In this document: piece after piece, positions 16,866 to 24,046 of the stretch | Layout: the number at the start of each line of letters is the position of its first letter | Position numbering within the stretch: the first letter of the stretch is position 1 | Assembly: GCA_002399265.1 (NCBI GenBank) | Contig: DHDG01000044.1 | Span: 1,590 to 35,647 of the forward strand | Source: Firmicutes bacterium UBA4882 | Lineage (GTDB): Bacteria > Bacillota > UBA4882 | Direction of reading: 5' to 3' | DNA length: 34,058 nt | The notes under the pieces: generated by a model | Seen by the model: the letters and a program-made list of their open reading frames with translations, nothing else | Databases searched by the model: none | What the model was told of the DNA's origin: nothing | Program-made: the position numbers and the translations under genes

Positions 16866-17921
16866 TCATAAATCGAACAATCCTTCGCCAACTCCTTCGG
16901 CACGCAACTGTTCGATGGCTCGGCGGTAAATGTCAAAGAACATGCCGGTATTGCGCAGACAGTGGAAAACTCCGCCTTTGCTAAAGGCTTTCCAGACTGT
17001 TTGGACCATGGTAACGCCCATTACGCAGGCAACACCGCGCATATAAAGGCGCGATACGTCAGTCGCAAATTGGGATTCTGGAATATCTCCTGCGGCAATG
17101 CCAGCCAGATAATCCCTCATGAGTGCGAAGTATTCGGGCAAGCGGGTGACATGATCCTGCCACGCCGCATAATCAGGATCCTGCGGCCCTGGTAATCCGG
17201 AAACGAAAGCAGTGGCGCAGCCTTCCGCAAGGAAGGTCGAGGCCAGACGGTAAGCAATCGATTCTGGCACGGTGCCGTTCAGAAGCTCCGGATCACACAG
17301 TGACTGATATCCAATACGGTGCAATTCGTGAGCGGCAGGCCCCTCCAGAGACTCGGGCACGCCGTTATATTGTAGCAAATCAAAGGCGATCCGGTTATGA
17401 TCAACATAACCATTACTGACTCCATCCAGAAGAATGAAGATGGTGGCCTCGATGCGGGCGTCTTCCGGAAGCCATTCAGCGGCGCACCGTAAAGCATTGT
17501 CAGCCCAATCACTTTTTGACAACTGCTCCAAATTCCGCTGGAGCTGCGGCAGTTGCTGCAAGGCGTTCTCAAAGGATTGGCGCATGCCGGCTGCCTTGTC
17601 ATGCGGGGCGGAATAGAACGCGTTATTTTCGATAAGGGAGCGGATCATCTCGCCAAACAGCTCAGGAGTTATGGTGCAAGTGCCTGCGGGATTATGGTTA
17701 TGGTGTGCAAAAAAAAGCTCGTATCCGCCGCTCTTTAGGACCTGGCACCATTCAGTATCGGGCAGCTTGCCGGTCTGAGAGGCTTTGCTGAGCGCTTTCA
17801 GCAGCCGGCGCGCTCCAGTGGTATCGACAGTAAACAATCGGAATCCCTCCCGATAAGTGAGCATACGCATCATCAAATTTAATTCGCCATCAAAAACGTC
17901 CTCCCTGTAGAGAATTTCCAA
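16866..17921 (-). CDS. Unrecognised protein with degenerate zinc-peptidase-like motif
   Basis: The 351-residue product is cytosolic in appearance, with no signal peptide or membrane helix, and is mostly helical. Residues 196-207, AAHELHRIGYQS, resemble an HExxH zinc-protease helix, but the fifth position is Arg202 in place of the second His; a later AEGCATAF at about 232-239 would suit the downstream Glu of such folds. It recalls DUF5700/DUF2268-type predicted zinc peptidases, but that is a weak memory match and activity is doubtful. The start is TTG 17921 without a clear ribosome site; ATG 17873 is an alternative. It is divergent from dnaE with 96 bases between, sharing a region with a LexA box. 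Confidence 0.7.
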   Translation of the reverse strand: MEILYREDVFDGELNLMMRMLTYREGFRLFTVDTTGARRLLKALSKASQTGKLPDTEWCQVLKSGGYELFFAHHNHNPAGTCTITPELFGEMIRSLIENNAFYSAPHDKAAGMRQSFENALQQLPQLQRNLEQLSKSDWADNALRCAAEWLPEDARIEATIFILLDGVSNGYVDHNRIAFDLLQYNGVPESLEGPAAHELHRIGYQSLCDPELLNGTVPESIAYRLASTFLAEGCATAFVSGLPGPQDPDYAAWQDHVTRLPEYFALMRDYLAGIAAGDIPESQFATDVSRLYMRGVACVMGVTMVQTVWKAFSKGGVFHCLRNTGMFFDIYRRAIEQLRAEGVGEGLFDL

Positions 17922-17981
17922 GATCTTTTCAGCCTAAACCAGCAGGAAGCGACCGCCTGGGCAGATAATATAGATCGTAAT

Positions 17982-17995
17982 CGAACATACGTTCG
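17982..17995. promoter_or_regulatory. LexA (DinR-type) SOS box upstream of dnaE-dinB
   Basis: The sequence CGAACATACGTTCG matches 13 of 14 positions of the Gram-positive LexA consensus CGAACRNRYGTTYC and is nearly palindromic. It ends 22 bases before the dnaE start and lies 60 bases from the divergent gene's start. An AT-rich stretch at 17964-17975 could hold a -10 element, but I see no good -35. Confidence 0.85.
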
Positions 17996-18017
17996 GAAAA
18001 CGGAGGCTGGGAGAAAC

Positions 18018-21000
18018 ATGCCGGATTGCGCTGAGAATAACTGCCGCAAGGAAGCCGGGTTCGTCCATCTGCATGTGCACAGCGAATACAGCTTGCTGGA
18101 TGGGTGCGCCCGTATTCCTGACTTGATTGAAACCGCGGCTCAATCGGGACATACAGCTTTGGCGCTAACGGATCATGGTGCAGTTTATGGACTGGTACCC
18201 TTTTACAAAAGAGCTTTAGCGAAGGACATGAAGGCAATTTTTGGCACAGAGCTTTATATTAGAAACCGCAATGGGCAGCCTTATCATCTGCCAATTCTAG
18301 CGGAGAACGCGGAGGGTTATCGCAATTTGCTTCAGCTGTCGACCAAGGCGCACCTGGACGGATTCCATGGCAAGCCTTGCGTGGAAATCGACTGGTTGGC
18401 AGAGCACAGTAAGGGCTTAATTGCGCTTTCCGGGTGCCTGAAGGGAGAAATTGCCAGCCGTATTTTGGTAGGGGATGCGGCGGGTGCGCGTAGAAATCTC
18501 GAATGCTACCTCGATATCTTCGGGCGCGAAGGCTTTTATCTAGAATTACAGAGACACGGTTTAGTGGAAGAGGAGCGGGTTAACAAGGCTTTGGTCACCA
18601 TGGCCGGAGAGACAGGGGTCGGCGTGGTGGCCACTAATGATGTGCATTATGTGGCACGCGAGGATTGGCGTGTGCATGACGTCTTACTGGCAGTACAGAC
18701 TCTGAGCACTTTGACTCAGAAAAACAGGCTGCGGCTGTCAAGTTCGGAATATTATCTTAAAAGCCCGCAGGAAATGGAGCGGTTGTTTGCAGATCTTCCC
18801 GAAGCGCTGCGTAATACGGTCGCAATTGCCGAGCGCTGCGATGTGAGGCTTGACTTGGAAAACCTGCATATTCCGGTTTACACACCGGCAGGTGGTCGCA
18901 AGATCGGGGATACCTTCGCACATCTTAGAGAACTGTGCCTTAGCGGAGCGGCGTCCAGATTTGGGGCGCACATTCCCAGCAGTGTCAGCGCGCGTCTGGA
19001 GCACGAACTCAAGATTATCGGGGAGATGGGGTTTGCAGGATACTTTTTAATCGTGCATGATATTGTGTCTTATGCCAAGAGGAATGGTATTCCGGTTGGT
19101 CCGGGGAGAGGCAGCGGCGTTGGCAGTATGGTTTCTTATCTGCTGGACATTAGCACTGTCAATCCGCTCGATCACGGGTTGATCTTCGAACGTTTTCTTA
19201 ATCCGGAACGCATTAGCATGCCGGACCTCGATATTGATTTGTGCCATGAGGGGCGTTATCAGGTGCTCGACTACATCAGAAAACGCTGGGGACGCGAACA
19301 CGTGGCACATTTGGGTGCCTTTACAACGCTGCGGCCGCGGGCGGCAGTGAGGGACGTCGGTCGTGCCTTGGGAGTCAACCAGAAGCTGATTGACCGGCTG
19401 GCCGGGGCGATACCCGCTTACAGTCGTGATATTAATCAGGTGCTAAAGGAATCGCCGCGCCTGCAGACCATGCTGCGGGAGGAGTCGCAAGCCGGTGAAA
19501 TAGTGCGGATTGCCGGTCGTATTCAGGGACTCCCCAGGCATATGACGCAGCATGCGGCCGGGGTTGTGCTGGCAGATGGTCCGCTTTCGAATTATGTGGC
19601 TTTGCAGCGGGCTGGCGGGGAAGAGATCATTACCCAGGCAGACATGCATGCTGTCGAGGACCTGGGTCTGCTTAAAATTGACTTGCTGGGTTTGCGTTAC
19701 TTGACGATTGCGGACCGGACGGTGCGCTGGGTTGCGGAGCATGAGGGTGGCGGCGGTGGCATGGATGACGGCGGCGGCATCACCGGCTGCGGTGGTAGTG
19801 CCATTTCCGAAATTGAGGATATTCCACTCGACGATCCGGCGGTCTTCGCGGCGATTGGCAGAGGAGAAACCATTGGTACTTTCCAACTCGAGAGTTCCGG
19901 AATGCGGCGGTTGATTAGGCGGATGCGCCCCGAAAACCTGGAAGATATCATGTGTATCTGCGCCTTGTTCAGGCCTGGACCGCTAGGCAGCGGCATGGAC
20001 GAATCATTTATCAGGCGGCGGCATGGGCTGGAACCGGTGTCCTATTTTCATCCAATTCTGAAGCCGGTGCTGAGGGATACTTACGGGGTTATCCTTTATC
20101 AGGAACAAGTGATGCAAGTGGCTCAGGTGATGGCGGGCTATTCGCTGGGGCGCGCGGACATTTTGCGCAAAGCCATCGCTAAGACTGATCAGGCAGCACT
20201 GGAACGCGAGGGTGACCACTTTGTTGCCGGAGCGCGCACAAATGGCATTCCCGGTGGGACGGCCGCCAAAGTATTCGCGTTGATCCGCGAATTTGGCAGT
20301 TACGGTTTTGCCAAGGCGCATGCGGCAGCGTATGCGCGTACGGCGATTCGTACTGTATGGCTACGCTGCTACTATCCGGTACCTTATTTCGCCAATTTGC
20401 TTTCGCTGAATTATGGCTGGAGGGAAAGGTTTGATCAGTATCTCAGCGAACTGCATTATCTGGGAATCCGATTACTGCTGCCGGATATCAACCGCAGCGA
20501 GGTTTTGTTTACTCCAGAAGGAGGATCAATCAGGGCCGGTCTAGGGTTGGTGCGCGACTTGGGAGAAAAGGCTGTGGCGGCGATTCTGGCGGAAAGAAAG
20601 CGCAGCGATTACAGGTCTTTTGCGGACTTTTGCAGTCGGATGAGCGGCGCACTGAGCAAAAAGGCGATCACGCATCTAATCAAGGTCGGAGCGTTTGACT
20701 GCTTTGGCGGTACCAGGCCGGGAAAGCTGCTGGCGCTGCAGGGTTTGTGGGATAGCGGGCGCAAGGAGGCGGAGGCGGAACGGGCCCGCCTGATGCAGGG
20801 ACAGTTGGCGCTGCCGGGGGCGGAACGCATGGATTGGACGGATATGACGGCCGGGGCGCAGGGGGCCGATCGGCGGGGCCGGGTTTGTGACGCGTTCGTC
20901 AGTTATTCTCCACCTGAGTTCAGTGACGCTGAAAGACTGAAGATGGAGCGGGAGCTGCTTGGCTTTTACCTGACAAGTCACCCACTGGACTCTTATGAAG

Positions 21001-21320
21001 AGGCGATCCGCGCGTTAGGGGTGCGGTCAGCTGCCGATGTCGGCGAGCTGGAACATGGCGATGCCGTGTTTTTATGCGGGTGCGTCGGTGCCGCTCGCGG
21101 CAATCGTACCCGCGATGGTAAACGCATGTTATTCGCGACTTTAGAAGATAAGCAGGGTCGCGCGGATCTGGTCGTTTTTCCGACTGTACTGCAGAAATAT
21201 GGGCATCTTTTTGCTGCTAATAATGACAGGCCACTGCTGGTCTGGGGGCGTATTGATCGCACGGAACAGGAGCCTACGGTGATTGTGCGTAAAGTGCAGG
21301 AGTTTGTCAAGGCGCAGTAG
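18018..21320 (+). CDS. dnaE: DNA polymerase III alpha subunit, DnaE type
   Basis: The 1100-residue protein starts at ATG 18018, with GGGAG just before. The N-terminal PHP domain has FVHLHVHSEYSLLDG, unlike the LHCHSNFSFL form typical of DnaE2. The catalytic aspartates are D405 and D407 (PDLDID) and D555 (KIDLLGLRYL). FQLESSGMRRL, LFRPGPLGSGM and the DTYGVILYQEQVMQVAQ segment follow, and the C-terminal third has the helix-hairpin-helix region and an OB fold. A glycine-rich insert (about 576-595) sits in the palm before IEDIPLDD. In Firmicutes with PolC, DnaE extends primers on the lagging strand and takes part in damage tolerance. Control by a LexA box and the dinB gene 78 bases downstream suggest an SOS translesion unit. 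Confidence 0.94.
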   Translation: MPDCAENNCRKEAGFVHLHVHSEYSLLDGCARIPDLIETAAQSGHTALALTDHGAVYGLVPFYKRALAKDMKAIFGTELYIRNRNGQPYHLPILAENAEGYRNLLQLSTKAHLDGFHGKPCVEIDWLAEHSKGLIALSGCLKGEIASRILVGDAAGARRNLECYLDIFGREGFYLELQRHGLVEEERVNKALVTMAGETGVGVVATNDVHYVAREDWRVHDVLLAVQTLSTLTQKNRLRLSSSEYYLKSPQEMERLFADLPEALRNTVAIAERCDVRLDLENLHIPVYTPAGGRKIGDTFAHLRELCLSGAASRFGAHIPSSVSARLEHELKIIGEMGFAGYFLIVHDIVSYAKRNGIPVGPGRGSGVGSMVSYLLDISTVNPLDHGLIFERFLNPERISMPDLDIDLCHEGRYQVLDYIRKRWGREHVAHLGAFTTLRPRAAVRDVGRALGVNQKLIDRLAGAIPAYSRDINQVLKESPRLQTMLREESQAGEIVRIAGRIQGLPRHMTQHAAGVVLADGPLSNYVALQRAGGEEIITQADMHAVEDLGLLKIDLLGLRYLTIADRTVRWVAEHEGGGGGMDDGGGITGCGGSAISEIEDIPLDDPAVFAAIGRGETIGTFQLESSGMRRLIRRMRPENLEDIMCICALFRPGPLGSGMDESFIRRRHGLEPVSYFHPILKPVLRDTYGVILYQEQVMQVAQVMAGYSLGRADILRKAIAKTDQAALEREGDHFVAGARTNGIPGGTAAKVFALIREFGSYGFAKAHAAAYARTAIRTVWLRCYYPVPYFANLLSLNYGWRERFDQYLSELHYLGIRLLLPDINRSEVLFTPEGGSIRAGLGLVRDLGEKAVAAILAERKRSDYRSFADFCSRMSGALSKKAITHLIKVGAFDCFGGTRPGKLLALQGLWDSGRKEAEAERARLMQGQLALPGAERMDWTDMTAGAQGADRRGRVCDAFVSYSPPEFSDAERLKMERELLGFYLTSHPLDSYEEAIRALGVRSAADVGELEHGDAVFLCGCVGAARGNRTRDGKRMLFATLEDKQGRADLVVFPTVLQKYGHLFAANNDRPLLVWGRIDRTEQEPTVIVRKVQEFVKAQ

Positions 21321-21398
21321 AAAGTGAATTCGGATGCCTAAGGCGGTCACGAGGCGATCACGGTCAAGATCAAAAATCGACAGCGGTGAGGTTATCGC

Positions 21399-22604
21399 AT
21401 GCAGAGGATTATTCACATCGATATGGATGCGTTTTTTGCCGCCGTAGAGCAGCGCGATAACCCGGCGTTACGGGGTAAACCGGTCATCGTCGGCGGAGAT
21501 CCGCGCTATCGTGGAGTTGTTTCCACATGCTCTTATGAGGCGCGAAAGTATGGCGTTCGATCGGCCATGCCGCTGCGTCAGGCCAAAGAACTCTGTCCGA
21601 ATGGCATTTTTGTCAATGGTCATATGCGTAAATATGAAGAATCGTCAGGCCGCATTATGGAGATTTTGCGCGATTACACACCATTGGTTGAACAGGTCTC
21701 CATTGATGAGGCTTTTTTGGATGTAACCCAATGTCAGACGTTGTTTGGGACGGCGGAGAAAATCGCGCGCGAAATTGTGGACCGCATTGAAATGGAGGAA
21801 CGGCTGACAGCTTCGGTCGGGGTGGCGCCGAACAAGTTTCTCGCTAAACTGGCATCCGATTTGCGCAAGCCCAAAGGTTTTGTGGTTGTAAACCCCGAAG
21901 ACGTCAATGATCTGATGAAAGACTTGCCAGTCAAGAGGATTTGGGGTGTCGGACCCAAAACTGAGCAAGCATTGCTGAATCTAGGCATTCCGACGATCGG
22001 TATTTTGCGCGAAGTGCCGCTGGAGCTGCTCATCGGAAATTTCGGCAAGGAGTCGGGTGAACACCTGTATCGACTGAGCCGTGGTATTGACAACCGTCCG
22101 GTGGTCACAGAAGGGGATGCCAAGAGCATCGGGCACGAAACGACTTTTCAGGAAGACACGGATGATCGCGAATACCTGACTGCGGTTTTGCTGGAGCTTT
22201 CCGATTTAGTGGCGCGCCGGATGCGGCGTTATCAGGTTCAGGCCCGCACGATCACCTTGAAACTGCGAGATGCCAACTTCCATACGATTACGCGGGGACG
22301 CAGTTTGATAAACCCGACTGATTTTGAAGAAGTCATTTTCCGTACCGCATTGGAACTGGCGCGCGAGGTCGAGTGGGGTCGCAAAAAGGTGCGTTTACTC
22401 GGAGTAAGCGCCAGCAACCTGACGCGCGGTAGTGATGAACAGCTAAGCTTGTTTAGCGGAGAGGACCGCGATCGCCTCAAAAAACTGCACCAAACAGTGG
22501 ACCAAATCAAGGATAAGCTGGGCGAAAACGCGGTCACACGCGGGCGAATTGCGAATCTGAAAAAAAACCCCCGACCGCCGGGATGGCGCGGTCGGGGTGA
22601 ATAA
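21399..22604 (+). CDS. dinB: DNA polymerase IV, Y-family translesion polymerase
   Basis: The 401-residue protein has the Y-family catalytic sites D8 (IDMDAFF) and D103-E104 (SIDEAFLD), the steric-gate Phe in DAFF, RKYGVRSAMP in the fingers and GVGPKTEQAL in the thumb. EQLSLF at 347-352 is a beta-clamp binding motif. It copies past damaged bases with low fidelity. It lies 78 bases after dnaE with no terminator between, so it probably shares the LexA-controlled transcript. The final codons (LKKNPRPPGWRGRGE) are unusual because their DNA forms the terminator of the convergent gene. Confidence 0.95.
   Translation: MQRIIHIDMDAFFAAVEQRDNPALRGKPVIVGGDPRYRGVVSTCSYEARKYGVRSAMPLRQAKELCPNGIFVNGHMRKYEESSGRIMEILRDYTPLVEQVSIDEAFLDVTQCQTLFGTAEKIAREIVDRIEMEERLTASVGVAPNKFLAKLASDLRKPKGFVVVNPEDVNDLMKDLPVKRIWGVGPKTEQALLNLGIPTIGILREVPLELLIGNFGKESGEHLYRLSRGIDNRPVVTEGDAKSIGHETTFQEDTDDREYLTAVLLELSDLVARRMRRYQVQARTITLKLRDANFHTITRGRSLINPTDFEEVIFRTALELAREVEWGRKKVRLLGVSASNLTRGSDEQLSLFSGEDRDRLKKLHQTVDQIKDKLGENAVTRGRIANLKKNPRPPGWRGRGE
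22561..22597 (-). terminator. Intrinsic terminator for the SIMPL gene, inside the dinB 3' end
   Basis: On the minus strand a 10-base GC-rich stem (CCCCGACCGC with GCGGTCGGGG, 22569-22597) is followed by seven Ts (22561-22567). It lies 24 bases after the SIMPL stop and overlaps the last codons of dinB. There is no T-run in the plus direction. Confidence 0.85.
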
Positions 22605-22620
22605 AATGGCCGCAATACTA

Positions 22621-23364
22621 CTAGAATCCAAACACCATCTGAACCGCAGCCTGAACATCGATACTGCCGACCGCAATTTGAGCATCTGCGGCCACGGAGG
22701 CCATTTCTTTGCGGTAATTCTGGAGCGGTTGCACCGGAGTGACGGTATTATCGCTGATGAGCATCACACCAGTGAGTTTGACTCCGGAGGCCCGTGCGAG
22801 GATTTCCGCTTTGTGGGTGGCATCCTGAACAGCTTTTTCGATAGCCTGATCCCGGACGCTGGTATCGTCAGCAAGGCCGAAGGAAATGTTTTGCACAACA
22901 TTACCGCCGACATTGGTGAGTGCGTCGATGACTGCGCCAGTCTGGTCGATATCGCGGACAGTTACGCGCAGGATATGACTGGAGCGGTAACCGATCAGGA
23001 TGCTCTGGTTGGTCTTGGAGTCATAACGTGTCTCGGGATAGAGTTGCAGATTTTGGGTTGCAAAATCAGCTTCGGCGATGCCCATCGCTTTAAGTGCCTC
23101 GATTAATTTAGTCGCAATCCGGTTGTTGGATTGCTGGGCCTCTTTGGCGGTCGCTCCTTTGGACTCAACGCCGAGGGACAGGTAGGCGATGTCGGGCTTT
23201 ACGCTGACAATGCCTTCGCCGGTCACGTGAATTTCACGCGGGTCTTCTGCAGATGCAGTTCTGGTTTTGGCAATGCCAGGTTGGGCAACTAATATGACTA
23301 AGGCTAGAGCGACCAGCAGGAATAGGCCACAGATGACGGGTAATTTGTTATTGTCAACACGCAT
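22621..23364 (-). CDS. SIMPL-domain (DUF541) secreted or membrane-anchored protein
   Basis: The 247-residue protein has an N-terminal hydrophobic segment (about 9-27) that is a signal peptide or anchor, then the SIMPL fold: REIHVTGEGIVSVKPDIAYLSLGVE opens the domain, and the AIEKAVQDATHKAEILARASG helix and TPVQP segment are typical. Length is standard. SIMPL proteins occur in the periplasm or on the cell surface; relatives affect oxidative stress and outer-membrane properties, but no activity is established. A G-rich site lies before the ATG. It is a single-gene unit, convergent with dinB. Confidence 0.9.
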   Translation of the reverse strand: MRVDNNKLPVICGLFLLVALALVILVAQPGIAKTRTASAEDPREIHVTGEGIVSVKPDIAYLSLGVESKGATAKEAQQSNNRIATKLIEALKAMGIAEADFATQNLQLYPETRYDSKTNQSILIGYRSSHILRVTVRDIDQTGAVIDALTNVGGNVVQNISFGLADDTSVRDQAIEKAVQDATHKAEILARASGVKLTGVMLISDNTVTPVQPLQNYRKEMASVAADAQIAVGSIDVQAAVQMVFGF

Positions 23365-23522
23365 TGAAAGGAACCCCCTTTTTTTTGATTTTCATTTTTT
23401 GATCCAAAAGAATCTGTCCAAAGGTCATCCCCGATGGATCCGGTTCTGTCTGTTTGACGTAGGAAGAGTGCGAAATGTTCCCAGAACGCTGCAGATACTT
23501 TGGTATCCAGATAATGGGAAAG

Positions 23523-23551
23523 GGAACTTTTAGAACCGTCCCCAAAGTTCC
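23523..23551. repeat. REP-like palindromic element
   Basis: GGAACTTT (23523-23530) and AAAGTTCC (23544-23551) form a perfect 8-base stem around a 13-base loop containing AGAACCGTCCCC. From memory, GAACCGTCCCC-type words recur as extragenic palindromes in many Firmicute genomes, some linked to Y1 REP-associated transposases. Only one copy is in the window and no transposase is near. Confidence 0.5.
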
Positions 23552-23587
23552 ATTAACAAGATTATATTATGAGAAGGGGTTGTGTGT

Positions 23588-24046
23588 ATGCTGGGGAAAA
23601 TGATGCAACAAGGTTTTGGGATTAAGGAAGACCTGAACTGTGCGGAAACGATTCTTTCAGGAGCTAATCAAGCTTATTGCATGGGATTGGATGCGCAGGA
23701 TCTGAAATTGGCCGCAGGGTTTGGTGGCGGGATGGCAATTGAGGGTGTCTGTGGGACGCTGACGGCCGCGATCATGGCGCTGGGCCCGCTCTTTGTCAGA
23801 GAGCGGGCGCATGAGAGCACCCGTATTAAGGAACTGACGGCGGAGTTAATCAAGGCATTTGAAGACGAGTTGGGCGCGATTGATTGTGCCCCGCTCAAAG
23901 CGCGCTACCGTACCGAAGAGCGCAAGTGCCGCGATATCATTGAGAAGGCGGCTGAAATCCTGGATCGCATTGTCCAGCGCGAACTGCAAAAAGAAAGAGC
24001 ACAGGTAAAAGCACAGACCGGAAGGGAAAAGCTTGAAAGAGATTAA
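23588..24046 (+). CDS. C_GCAxxG_C_C family protein, putative redox-active
   Basis: Start ATG 23588 is chosen as GGGG at 23576-23579 is 8 bases away; the GTG at 23582 is too close. The 152-residue product carries the family's spaced cysteines: C18 in LNCAET, C55 after GFGGGMAIEGVCG, C100 in IDCAPLK and C114 in ERKCRDIIEKAAEIL. The middle GCG of the usual GGGMGCG is AIE here. The C-terminal 35 residues are charged and helical, beyond the core. The family is widespread in anaerobes and its function is unknown; metal or redox chemistry is suspected. Its 3' end overlaps the helicase gene by 14 bases, implying coupled translation. Confidence 0.85.
   Translation: MLGKMMQQGFGIKEDLNCAETILSGANQAYCMGLDAQDLKLAAGFGGGMAIEGVCGTLTAAIMALGPLFVRERAHESTRIKELTAELIKAFEDELGAIDCAPLKARYRTEERKCRDIIEKAAEILDRIVQRELQKERAQVKAQTGREKLERD

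Noticed and set aside
18018..21320. DnaE2/ImuC error-prone polymerase instead of DnaE
   Set aside because: The PHP motif is HLHVHSEYSLLDG, the DnaE1 form, and imuA/imuB are absent; dinB has a normal Pol IV active site.
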